A DNA stretch of 64,000 nucleotides from CAKVLS01 sp045534265. GTDB lineage: Bacteria > Bacillota > Clostridia > Christensenellales > UBA1242. Below are positions 38,431 to 45,616 of this stretch, one piece after another. How positions within the stretch are numbered: the first letter of the stretch is position 1; each line of letters begins with the position of its first letter. The stretch spans positions 226,140 to 290,139 of the forward strand of contig JAZSJH010000005.1 of the NCBI GenBank assembly GCA_045534265.1, given 5' to 3'. A program made the position numbers and the translations under genes. The notes beneath the pieces are model-generated. The model was not told the origin of the DNA. It did no database searches and saw only the letters and a list, made by a program, of their open reading frames with translations.

Positions 38431-38470
38431 ATCTAAATTGTAACATTTATTATTTATTTTGTAAACAAGG

Positions 38471-38499
38471 TTGACTTATTTTGGCTGCAATATTATAAT
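38471..38499 (+). promoter_or_regulatory. Promoter of serS
   Basis: TTGACT (38471-38476), a 17-bp spacer and TATAAT (38494-38499). The leader is only about 27 bases, with AAGGAG at 38519-38524, so no T-box can fit in front of serS. Confidence 0.87.
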
Positions 38500-38532
38500 T
38501 ATTTATATCATTTAACTTAAGGAGAAAAAAAT

Positions 38533-39822
38533 ATGATAAACATTGACTTAATTAGACAAAACCCAGACTTAGTTCGCAACAACATCAAAAAGAAGTTCCA
38601 AGACGCAAAACTTCCACTTGTTGACAAAGTAATCGAACTTGACACCAAAAACAGAGCTCTAAAACACGAAGCCGACAATCTTAGAGCAATGAGAAACTCC
38701 TTAAGTAGCGAAATCGGTAAACTTATGAAAGAAAAGAATATCGAAAAAGCAAACGAAATCAAAGCTCAAGTTGTTAAAAACAACGAGAGAATTGTTGAAC
38801 TAGAAAATGAAACTATGCAACTTGATGCAGAAATCAAACAATGTATGATGACAATACCAAACATCATTGATGATTCAGTTCCTGTAGGAAAAGACGACAG
38901 CGAAAACGTAGAAATTCAAAAATACGGTGAGCCAGTTGTTCCAAGCTTTGAAATCCCATACAACGCAGATATTTTGATGGCTATAAACGGTCTTGACAAA
39001 GAAAGCGCAGGTAGAACAAGCGGCAATGGATTCTATTATCTACTAGGTGATGCAGCAAGACTACACGAAGCTATGATTGCTTATGCTAGAGACTATATGA
39101 TTGACAAAGGCTTTATCTATGCAATTCCACCATTTATGATAAGAAGTGACGTTGTAACAGGCGTTATGAGCTTTGCAGAAATGGACGCTATGATGTACAA
39201 GATAGAAGGCGAAGATTTATATCTTATCGGAACTAGCGAACACTCAATGATAGGTAAGTTCAAAGACCAAATCGTTAAAGAAGATGAACTTCCAATCACT
39301 ATGACATCTTATAGCCCTTGCTTTAGAAAAGAAGGTGGCGCTCACGGTCTTGAAGAAAGAGGCTTATATAGAGTTCACCAATTCGAAAAACAAGAAATGA
39401 TAGTACTATGCAAAGCCGAAGAATCTATGGACTGGTACAACAAAATGTGGAGCTACACAGTAGATGTATTTAGAAATATGGATATCCCTGTAAGAACACT
39501 TGAGTGCTGTTCTGGCGACCTTGCAGACCTTAAAGTAAAATCTTGCGATATCGAAGCTTGGAGCCCAAGACAAAAGAAATACTTTGAAGTAGGTTCTTGC
39601 TCAACACTAGGTGATGCTCAAGCAAGAAGACTTAATATCCGTGCAAAAGGTAAAGAAGGAACTTACCTTGTACACACTCTTAACAACACAGTACTTGCAA
39701 GCCCAAGAGGACTTATAGCGCTTCTTGAGAACAACTACAACGAAGACGGCTCTATCAGTATACCAAAAGTTCTTCAACCATATATGGGCGGAAAAACAGT
39801 AATCAAACCTATCAAAAAATAA
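38533..39822 (+). CDS. serS: Serine-tRNA ligase
   Basis: SerRS charges tRNA-Ser. The 429 residues comprise the N-terminal antiparallel coiled-coil arm (about 30-100, rich in Lys/Glu) and the class II catalytic domain: motif 2 TSYSPCFRKEGGAHGLEERGLYRVHQFEKQE read at about 255-285, and motif 3 near TLNNTVLASPRGLIALLENN, where the usual Thr-Arg pair reads Ser-Pro-Arg. Its own promoter and AAGGAG site are clear. The TAGTACTATGCAAA repeat occurs inside the gene at 39401. An NTase-like gene follows 20 bases later. Confidence 0.96.
   Translation: MINIDLIRQNPDLVRNNIKKKFQDAKLPLVDKVIELDTKNRALKHEADNLRAMRNSLSSEIGKLMKEKNIEKANEIKAQVVKNNERIVELENETMQLDAEIKQCMMTIPNIIDDSVPVGKDDSENVEIQKYGEPVVPSFEIPYNADILMAINGLDKESAGRTSGNGFYYLLGDAARLHEAMIAYARDYMIDKGFIYAIPPFMIRSDVVTGVMSFAEMDAMMYKIEGEDLYLIGTSEHSMIGKFKDQIVKEDELPITMTSYSPCFRKEGGAHGLEERGLYRVHQFEKQEMIVLCKAEESMDWYNKMWSYTVDVFRNMDIPVRTLECCSGDLADLKVKSCDIEAWSPRQKKYFEVGSCSTLGDAQARRLNIRAKGKEGTYLVHTLNNTVLASPRGLIALLENNYNEDGSISIPKVLQPYMGGKTVIKPIKK
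39401..39414 (+). repeat. TAGTACTATGCAAA repeat inside serS
   Basis: A full 14-base copy within the coding sequence, encoding the Val-Leu-Cys-Lys segment of SerRS. Amino-acid constraint may explain this copy. Confidence 0.4.
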
Positions 39823-39842
39823 TCTGTAAAGGAAATTAAATT

Positions 39843-40736
39843 ATGGATAAATTATTTCTTGAGCAATTTGCAAAACCAATAGATGATGCTGAGATTCAAG
39901 AATTTTATAGTGATTATGCAACACCAATTTTGTGCAGCGCCTTGAGCGAAGTTTCAAAAAAGATTGAACTTATCAATCCAGAAACAATCAAAATCTTTCC
40001 TATAGGCGAATACACCAACAAAACAGCTATCGACGCTACTGGTGGCGAGTTAGAAATAGTTGTTGCATCATCAAACCCACAACTTCAAATCTCTAACAAA
40101 ACATATCAAAAAGAATACAGCAACGCATCTAAAAAAGAAAAATCTCAAGTTAATATTAAAAACACTTCTGAAGAGATAATAAAAGCTTTGTTTAACGCTT
40201 TAGTTCCAGAATTTAGCGAAAAAACATCTTTGATACTATATGCTCACGGAATCAAAATACTATGCAAAGAAGAATTTGGTTTTAATATGCTTATCCGCTT
40301 TGCAACTTTTAACGAAAATGACGAAGATATGATTTTGTCTTTCTGGAATACTATCAAAAAACAAGTAGAACCAATTGATATCTATAGCTATGCAGAAGCT
40401 GTTGAAGAAAAAGACAAGGAAACAAAAGGCAACTACTCACATCTTGTAAGAGTATTCAAAGGCTACCGCAAAACAATGCTAGCAAATAAATGGATTTCGG
40501 CAAATGGCACATCAAGATACTTTGTCGAAGCTTTAATCTATAATATTCCTACAAAATTGCTTACTGGCAAAAACTTTGAAGAAGTTTATACAAAATCAAT
40601 GATTTATCTTCAAAACTGTCCTTTAACAAAATTAAAATCATTTGATGATAAACCAATTAACAAATGTAACTTAATCAAAGTTACTTATTCTGCTACAAAA
40701 ACATTTTTGAATTATCTAACAAGATTAGACGCATAA
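39843..40736 (+). CDS. Uncharacterised protein with nucleotidyltransferase-like layout
   Basis: No confident family. The 297 residues recall the polymerase-beta NTase superfamily used in CD-NTases and related enzymes. A segment at 50-75 (IFPIGEYTNKTAID, then GGELEIVV) aligns by eye with the G-S-x-n-GT/D-x-D region. The second half (RVFKGYRKTM at 203-212, then RYFVEALIYNIPTKLL) resembles the helical part that carries K-x-W/R and SFxxExLxYNVP in those proteins. The active-site GS is GE and D-x-D is E69-x-E71, so it may be inactive or unusual. It follows serS by 20 bases with AAGGAAA, and a terminator closes the pair. The fold is an inference. Confidence 0.5.
   Translation: MDKLFLEQFAKPIDDAEIQEFYSDYATPILCSALSEVSKKIELINPETIKIFPIGEYTNKTAIDATGGELEIVVASSNPQLQISNKTYQKEYSNASKKEKSQVNIKNTSEEIIKALFNALVPEFSEKTSLILYAHGIKILCKEEFGFNMLIRFATFNENDEDMILSFWNTIKKQVEPIDIYSYAEAVEEKDKETKGNYSHLVRVFKGYRKTMLANKWISANGTSRYFVEALIYNIPTKLLTGKNFEEVYTKSMIYLQNCPLTKLKSFDDKPINKCNLIKVTYSATKTFLNYLTRLDA
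40258..40268 (+). repeat. TACTATGCAAA repeat inside the NTase-like gene
   Basis: An exact 11-base copy in the coding sequence, covering a Leu-Cys-Lys segment. Codons may constrain it. Confidence 0.4.
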
Positions 40737-40776
40737 AATAAGCAAATAATTTAAGTAAAACAATAGAGAAATTATA

Positions 40777-40828
40777 AGTACTATGCAAAAAAAGCCCTAG
40801 AAATAGGGCTTTTTTAATACTATGCAAA
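40777..40828 (+). repeat. Two TACTATGCAAA repeats flanking a terminator
   Basis: Copies at 40779-40789 and 40818-40828, in the same orientation, stand on either side of the hairpin at 40787-40816. Confidence 0.6.
40787..40816. terminator. Terminator of serS and the NTase-like gene
   Basis: AAAAAAGCCCTA pairs with TAGGGCTTTTTT around GAAA. It has A and T runs on both sides and would work in either direction. Confidence 0.88.
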
Positions 40829-41272
40829 CTAATAAACAATAATTTTTTACACAATATTATAAAATCAAAAATATGGTTTTATCTAGAAATTTTATATGAA
40901 ATTTATACGATAAATCCCTTATTAATAAGGTACTATAATAAACATAATTTATCAAATAGGATAATATTACGTGTTTATTTTTAATAGATTTTTATTAATA
41001 AAGTAATAACAATCTTGTTTTGTAAAAAATATAAAAATAAAGCAAAAAAGCTATAAATTAGGCGTTTTCTAAGCAAAAACTTATATAAAACACGAATAAA
41101 CACTTGTCAAAAATCAATAAATTTAATTATATTTGATAAGCAATTACTCATTAAAATATTAAAATTGCCTGAGAAATTGTTAAAAAAATCAAGACACAAC
41201 AATCAAATAAATTATTAAAAAAAATTGTAAAAAACAACAATAAATTTACAAGATAAATTATAATAATAAAAA
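40829..41272. other. AT-rich stretch without a recognisable gene
   Basis: No reading frame of gene-like length or composition. Visible elements are a perfect 14-base palindrome CCTTATTAATAAGG (40917-40930) followed by a -10-like TATAAT (40934-40939) without a matching -35, and CGTGTTTAT near 40972 echoed in reverse as AATAAACAC near 41095. One DnaA-box-like TTTTACACA occurs at about 40846 but no cluster, and no dnaA gene is near. I cannot assign a function. Confidence 0.5.
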
Positions 41273-41315
41273 TTGCAAACATAAATGACCAATGATATGA
41301 TAATTGTATAAAAAA

Positions 41316-41325
41316 GCATAGTACT
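41316..41325 (-). repeat. Partial GCATAGTACT repeat
   Basis: Ten bases of the dispersed repeat without the flanking TTT. The next bases (CAAAAA...CCCTATT) also resemble the flank of the copy at 36.6 kb read on the minus strand. Confidence 0.35.
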
Positions 41326-41536
41326 GGCAAAAACCCCTATTTTATACGTATTTTACCCGTATTTATTCGTAAAACCTGTCTTTTGCGAATAGTTTATATA
41401 TGTCAATTTTTACCAAAAAGACATTGTTCTCTATTTTTTTAGATAGTGACCTAACACAAAAAACATAAGTTTGACTCAAAAATGCTACAAAAATTTTTAC
41501 ATTTTATAGGTCATTTTCAGTTATTAATCAAATTAA

Positions 41537-41577
41537 AAACCCCTTATACAACTAAATGTAAAAAGGGGCTTTTTTTA
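41537..41577. terminator. Terminator between the gap region and the metallopeptidase gene
   Basis: CCCCTTA and TAAAAAGGGG form a stem with internal bulge; seven T follow on the plus strand, and TTTTTAATTT follows on the minus strand, where the metallopeptidase gene ends at 41580. Confidence 0.7.
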
Positions 41578-41579
41578 TA

Positions 41580-42251
41580 TTAAAACATCTTTAACAGATA
41601 ACCATATTTTTTTAGCTCTGCTCTGTATTTTTTGTATTCTGGCATTATAGCAATTAGTTTATTGTAAAATTTCGTTGAATGATTCATTTCTTTTGTATGA
41701 ACAAGTTCGTGAAGTATCACAGCGTCAATTACTTTGTGTGGTAGCATAACTAGTTTATAATTAAGTTTTATAGCCTTGCCTGAGTCACAACTACCCCATT
41801 TAGCCCTAAAATCACCTATTTTTAGACCATTATATTCCAAATTTGTCTCTTTTGACAGCGTTTGTAATCTAGAAGTCAAAATATCAACAGCTAGCATTTT
41901 ATACCATTTTTTTAATACAGTTATTAACTTTTGTTTGTCGTTGTACTTCTCTGGTATGTATATTTTATCTCCAGCTACACCTATTTTTTTGATGCTATCA
42001 AATTCTATTTTGTAGACTTTTCCGCAAATTAATACTGCGTTATACCCCATTATTTCAAAATTAGAAGTGTACTGCTCTTTCATTTTTTTTGATTTTTTCT
42101 CAGCCCAGCTTTCTTTATTTCCAACCAATTTTTCAATATCAGAGTTTGTTATGTGTCTTGGGGCGTATATATTTATTTCGCCCTTTTCTGTTATTAGTAT
42201 TTTTATACTTTTTCGATTTTGTCTTATAATCGTTGCTTTCTCTGTTATCAT
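41580..42251 (-). CDS. YgjP-like zinc metallopeptidase (DUF45, M48-related)
   Basis: A 223-residue soluble protein. The zinc motif is H181-E182-L-V-H185, with H191 shortly after, in VILHELVHTKEMNHS. Upstream, FRAKWGSCDSGKAIKLNYKL is the signature of the YgjP/DUF45 group. Such proteins are thought to be peptidases, and some act beside type I restriction enzymes, but no such genes are near. Two copies of the TTTGCATAGTA repeat lie in its upstream region, one of them directly before its AAAGAG ribosome site. It diverges from the PadR-membrane gene. Confidence 0.85.
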   Translation of the reverse strand: MITEKATIIRQNRKSIKILITEKGEINIYAPRHITNSDIEKLVGNKESWAEKKSKKMKEQYTSNFEIMGYNAVLICGKVYKIEFDSIKKIGVAGDKIYIPEKYNDKQKLITVLKKWYKMLAVDILTSRLQTLSKETNLEYNGLKIGDFRAKWGSCDSGKAIKLNYKLVMLPHKVIDAVILHELVHTKEMNHSTKFYNKLIAIMPEYKKYRAELKKYGYLLKMF

Positions 42252-42268
42252 ATTTTACTCTTTTTTTG

Positions 42269-42346
42269 TTTGCATAGTACCTAATCTATGCCCGAAATAT
42301 AGTTTATATTATATATTATATTAAATTGCAGCCTGTTTGCATAGTA
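42269..42346 (-). repeat. Two TTTGCATAGTA repeats in a divergent promoter region
   Basis: Copies at 42269-42279 and 42336-42346, same orientation. The first continues so that GCATAG pairs with CTATGC 9 bases on (a short hairpin or operator-like dyad). The second lies just upstream of the -35 box of the PadR-membrane gene. Confidence 0.6.
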
Positions 42347-42351
42347 ATTTG

Positions 42352-42380
42352 TTGACAATTATATGCTTATTTTGTAAAAT
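42352..42380 (+). promoter_or_regulatory. Promoter of the PadR-ABC transporter unit
   Basis: TTGACA (42352-42357), a consensus -35, a 17-bp spacer and TAAAAT (42375-42380), with TG directly before the -10. Confidence 0.82.
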
Positions 42381-42405
42381 TAATGTAGATAAAAGAGGGT
42401 TTTCA

Positions 42406-44610
42406 ATGGCAGAAGATATAAACAACAAAGCGTTAAGAGGTAGCATTTCACAAATTTTGTTAAATGCTCTTGTTTCTGGCGATAAATACGGATATGAAAT
42501 TTGCAAAGATATTGAGCAAAAATCAAACGGCAAACTATTGCTTAAACAACCAAGTTTGTATAGTAGTTTACGCCGTATGGAAGGTCAAGGACTTATCACA
42601 TCTTACTGGGCTGATAGTGAGCTTGGCGGCAGAAGACATTATTATAGCATCACCGAAAAAGGTAAAAAACATTACGAAAAAAAGCAAGTTAACTGGAATG
42701 AATTTGGTGATCTTATCAATGCTTTACCATCAAACAAAGAAATTCCTGACGAAGAAAGTGAAATTAAACAACCCGCAAATTTAGAAAAACAAATGCCATT
42801 AATTGATACAATCACAAAACAAGCAGATTTTGGCGTTGTAAAACAAGAAGACTTGTTTTCTATGTCAAAGACTACCCCTATTCAAAAAGAAGATGTTTCT
42901 TCTGGTGGCGAAACATTTATTCAGTTTGATATGTTTGCCCAAAAACCGAACTTTATAAAAACAACTAACGAACCAACTAATGAAGTTTTTTCTACTTTCA
43001 AAAGTAAATACTCTACTATAACCGGCAGTATTGAACCGGACAATGCAAATGCTATCGAAAATGACAATACCGAGGCTGATGATTTAGCTGATATTACTGA
43101 TATAGAAGCTTTTGATGATGTTTTGGACTTAGCTGAAACTGATGAAAATGTAGATGAAGTCAGTGAAAATATTGCAAAAGAAGATGCTCACGAAACTGAT
43201 GATATCTTTTTAACAAATGACGAAATAATTGATGATTTAGAGCCAAAACAAGCAGAGCTTGTAGAAGAAAAAACAGAAGACATTAATTTAGATTCATTTG
43301 AAGAAGATTTTATCGAAACTCCAAAGCCCGTTGAAAATGCTACTATTGACAAAACACTAAATAGCCTTCCAAAAGGATTTTTTGACAATACAATCTCTGA
43401 TTTCGTTGTAAATGGCAAATCAAATAATGTTGAGATAATAGATAGCTCAAGCAAATACAGCTCTGCAAAAAAAGATTTTGACAACTACTCTTTTATAGAT
43501 AAACAGCAACAAGAAAAATATGTTCCTACATCAGGAAAGTTTGCTTATACAAAAGATAGCGAAAACATCTATGGTGGAGATTTTGCTTCAATTGAAAGCG
43601 AAAGTTTGAAAGGAAATCTTGCAGACTTTTTGGGCTCAAATGACAACAAAGAAGATAAATCTCAAGAAGACAAAAAAGATATCTCTTCTCTATTCAAATT
43701 TACAAATGATGATAGCGAAGATGTCTTTGTTCAAGAAAAACCAGAGGACAAAAAACCAACCATTGATGATGTTATTCCTAAGCCAAAAGCTTTGGACGAA
43801 TATGACGAAGTTTTGAAAGACCACGAAAGAATTGATGTTCCTTTGTATACTGGCTCTCAAAGCATAAATACTGTTGAGTTTGTAAATGCAGAAGACAATG
43901 GTAGTTTTATACAAAAACCAGCAAAGAAAGAAAACCTAGACTACAAAGACAAACTTGCTGATTTGTATACTGATACAAGCAAAATAAATCCATATAACAA
44001 ACCACTAGAAGAAGAAATAGTTTCTCTTGATAGTGAAGAATTGTTTGAAAGTCCAAAACCATCTTATAAGCCAAGATTTTCGAGTGATATTGAGTCTTTG
44101 CAAGAAGATTTGGGCAAAGAAGGTATAAAGCTAAAAATGTATAGCAAAGCTTCTTATGTAAAATCAAAACAAGACAATTATATAAACTATAGTTTGTTAT
44201 CTTTAATTAAAGGCTGGATTGTTTGGTTTATCATGCTAGCTGAAATTATTATAACAGCAGTTGTACTTCATACAAACCAATTACTTCCTGTTCATCAAGT
44301 AAGCTTTTATTACTGGGCAGGTGGAATTACTCTACTATACCCTATTTATTACACTATAGCTTACTTTATCGATCCTTATAGAAAGATAGCTTCTACATTT
44401 AAGCTAAACATTAGTTTGTTTAACAAATTTTTAGCAATGCTTATCAATATAATTTTTGTATTTGCTATAAACCTATTCTTTGGTATGACATCTCTTAACC
44501 AATTATCTTATTTGAGCTACTGGTTACTTCCTATCATACTTTCATCAAACTATATCATTTCTACACTAATTTACTTTATTTTACTAAAAGGAAAAAAGTT
44601 TTCTATTTAG
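42406..44610 (+). CDS. PadR-type winged-helix regulator fused to a membrane domain
   Basis: The frame opens at 42337, but the promoter and AGAGGG site place the start at ATG 42406, giving 734 residues. Residues about 7-100 are a PadR winged helix (SISQILLNALVSGDKYGYEICKDIE; KQPSLYSSLRRMEGQGLI; GGRRHYYSITEKGK). About 500 acidic, Ser/Asp/Glu-rich, probably disordered residues follow. The last 130 residues hold four hydrophobic helices (GWIVWFIMLAEIIITAVVLH and three more). So the DNA-binding domain appears tethered to the membrane by a long linker. It is followed 43 bases later by an ABC-2 type transporter, a usual PadR target. Regulation of that transporter is inferred. Confidence 0.82.
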   Translation: MAEDINNKALRGSISQILLNALVSGDKYGYEICKDIEQKSNGKLLLKQPSLYSSLRRMEGQGLITSYWADSELGGRRHYYSITEKGKKHYEKKQVNWNEFGDLINALPSNKEIPDEESEIKQPANLEKQMPLIDTITKQADFGVVKQEDLFSMSKTTPIQKEDVSSGGETFIQFDMFAQKPNFIKTTNEPTNEVFSTFKSKYSTITGSIEPDNANAIENDNTEADDLADITDIEAFDDVLDLAETDENVDEVSENIAKEDAHETDDIFLTNDEIIDDLEPKQAELVEEKTEDINLDSFEEDFIETPKPVENATIDKTLNSLPKGFFDNTISDFVVNGKSNNVEIIDSSSKYSSAKKDFDNYSFIDKQQQEKYVPTSGKFAYTKDSENIYGGDFASIESESLKGNLADFLGSNDNKEDKSQEDKKDISSLFKFTNDDSEDVFVQEKPEDKKPTIDDVIPKPKALDEYDEVLKDHERIDVPLYTGSQSINTVEFVNAEDNGSFIQKPAKKENLDYKDKLADLYTDTSKINPYNKPLEEEIVSLDSEELFESPKPSYKPRFSSDIESLQEDLGKEGIKLKMYSKASYVKSKQDNYINYSLLSLIKGWIVWFIMLAEIIITAVVLHTNQLLPVHQVSFYYWAGGITLLYPIYYTIAYFIDPYRKIASTFKLNISLFNKFLAMLINIIFVFAINLFFGMTSLNQLSYLSYWLLPIILSSNYIISTLIYFILLKGKKFSI

Positions 44611-44653
44611 TCACAAAACGTTTGTGATAAAATCATTTTAGGAGATTAATATT

Positions 44654-45616
44654 TTGAGCGAGCAACTTACACAAGTTCTACAAGTAAAGAACTTAACAAA
44701 AAAATATGGCGACAGAAAAGCCGTTGATGATATCACCTTTGACATTTACGAAGGCGAGATTTTTGGCTTTTTGGGACCAAATGGTGCCGGCAAAACAACA
44801 ACTATCAAGCTAATTGCAGGTCTTGCAAAACCAACTTCAGGCGAAATAACAATATGCGGGCAATCTCTAAAAAGAAAATTTGAAAAGGCCATTAGAAATA
44901 TCGGTGGTGTAATAGAAAACCCTATTTTGTACAAAGAATACTCTGGCATAGAAAACCTAAAATATTATGCTAGTTTGTACCCAAATGTAACTTTGCAAAG
45001 AATAAATGACGTTGTAGAGCTTGTAGGTCTAACTGACCGCATAAATGACAAAGTAAAAACTTATTCTTTAGGTATGAAACAAAGATTAGGTATCGCTCAG
45101 GCTTTGCTTCATAACCCAAAATTATTGATTTTGGACGAACCAACAAACGGGCTTGACCCAAATGGCGTTCTTGAGATGAGAACATTCCTAAAACGACTAG
45201 CCCACTCTCAAGGTATAGCTATCTTAATTTCAAGCCACATCTTAGCTGAAATGGAACTTATCTGCGACACAATAGGCATTATGAACAACGGCAAAATAAT
45301 CGACCTAAAAACTGTTGACCAAATGACCCAAGGAGACAAGGCAGAACAAAAGATAGAAATATCTGTTAACTTCCCTAACTTTGCAGGAAAACTTCTTATG
45401 AACAAGTACAATCTTGAACATATAGATATAGTCAAAAACAAACTGACTGTACCTTTGAGTAAAGAAAAAATACCTGCAATAATACAACTTCTAGTTATCA
45501 ATGGCATTGACATATACGCTATCGGCGCTGTATCAAAAACTCTTGAACAGGTTTTCCTAGAGACAGTAAGTATGAAGGCTTTGCCATATTCTACAATAGA
45601 CGAAGGAGATAAATAA
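44654..45616 (+). CDS. ABC transporter ATP-binding protein
   Basis: The ATPase of an ABC-2 type exporter, 320 residues. Walker A is GPNGAGKTT (about 39-47), the signature YSLGMKQRLGIAQALL, Walker B LLILDEPTNGLDPNG and the H-loop SSHILAEME. A C-terminal extension of about 90 residues is typical of the CcmA/BcrA-like multidrug and antibiotic-export group. The start is TTG, with AGGAG 9 bases upstream and no better ATG. The permease gene starts on its last base. The cargo is unknown. Confidence 0.93.
   Translation: MSEQLTQVLQVKNLTKKYGDRKAVDDITFDIYEGEIFGFLGPNGAGKTTTIKLIAGLAKPTSGEITICGQSLKRKFEKAIRNIGGVIENPILYKEYSGIENLKYYASLYPNVTLQRINDVVELVGLTDRINDKVKTYSLGMKQRLGIAQALLHNPKLLILDEPTNGLDPNGVLEMRTFLKRLAHSQGIAILISSHILAEMELICDTIGIMNNGKIIDLKTVDQMTQGDKAEQKIEISVNFPNFAGKLLMNKYNLEHIDIVKNKLTVPLSKEKIPAIIQLLVINGIDIYAIGAVSKTLEQVFLETVSMKALPYSTIDEGDK

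Larger units (their letters stand above)
41273..41577 (+). ncRNA. Candidate non-coding transcript in the intergenic gap
   Basis: TTGCAA (41273-41278), a 17-bp spacer and TATGAT (41296-41301) give a plausible plus-strand promoter, and a hairpin (CCCC...GGGG, 41540-41568) followed by seven T ends the region. The implied RNA would be about 270 nt, starting near 41308. It matches nothing I recognise: no RNase P, tmRNA or 6S landmarks. A 22-codon frame at 41400 has no ribosome site. The hairpin may instead only terminate the metallopeptidase gene on the minus strand. Low confidence. Confidence 0.3.

Noticed and set aside
40846..40856. DnaA-box-like TTTTACACA
   Set aside because: A single imperfect copy without a cluster or a dnaA gene; not evidence for an origin.
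41400..41468. 22-codon frame in the 41.3-41.6 kb candidate transcript
   Set aside because: No ribosome site, no membrane or toxin-like character, and frames of this size are frequent by chance in AT-rich DNA.
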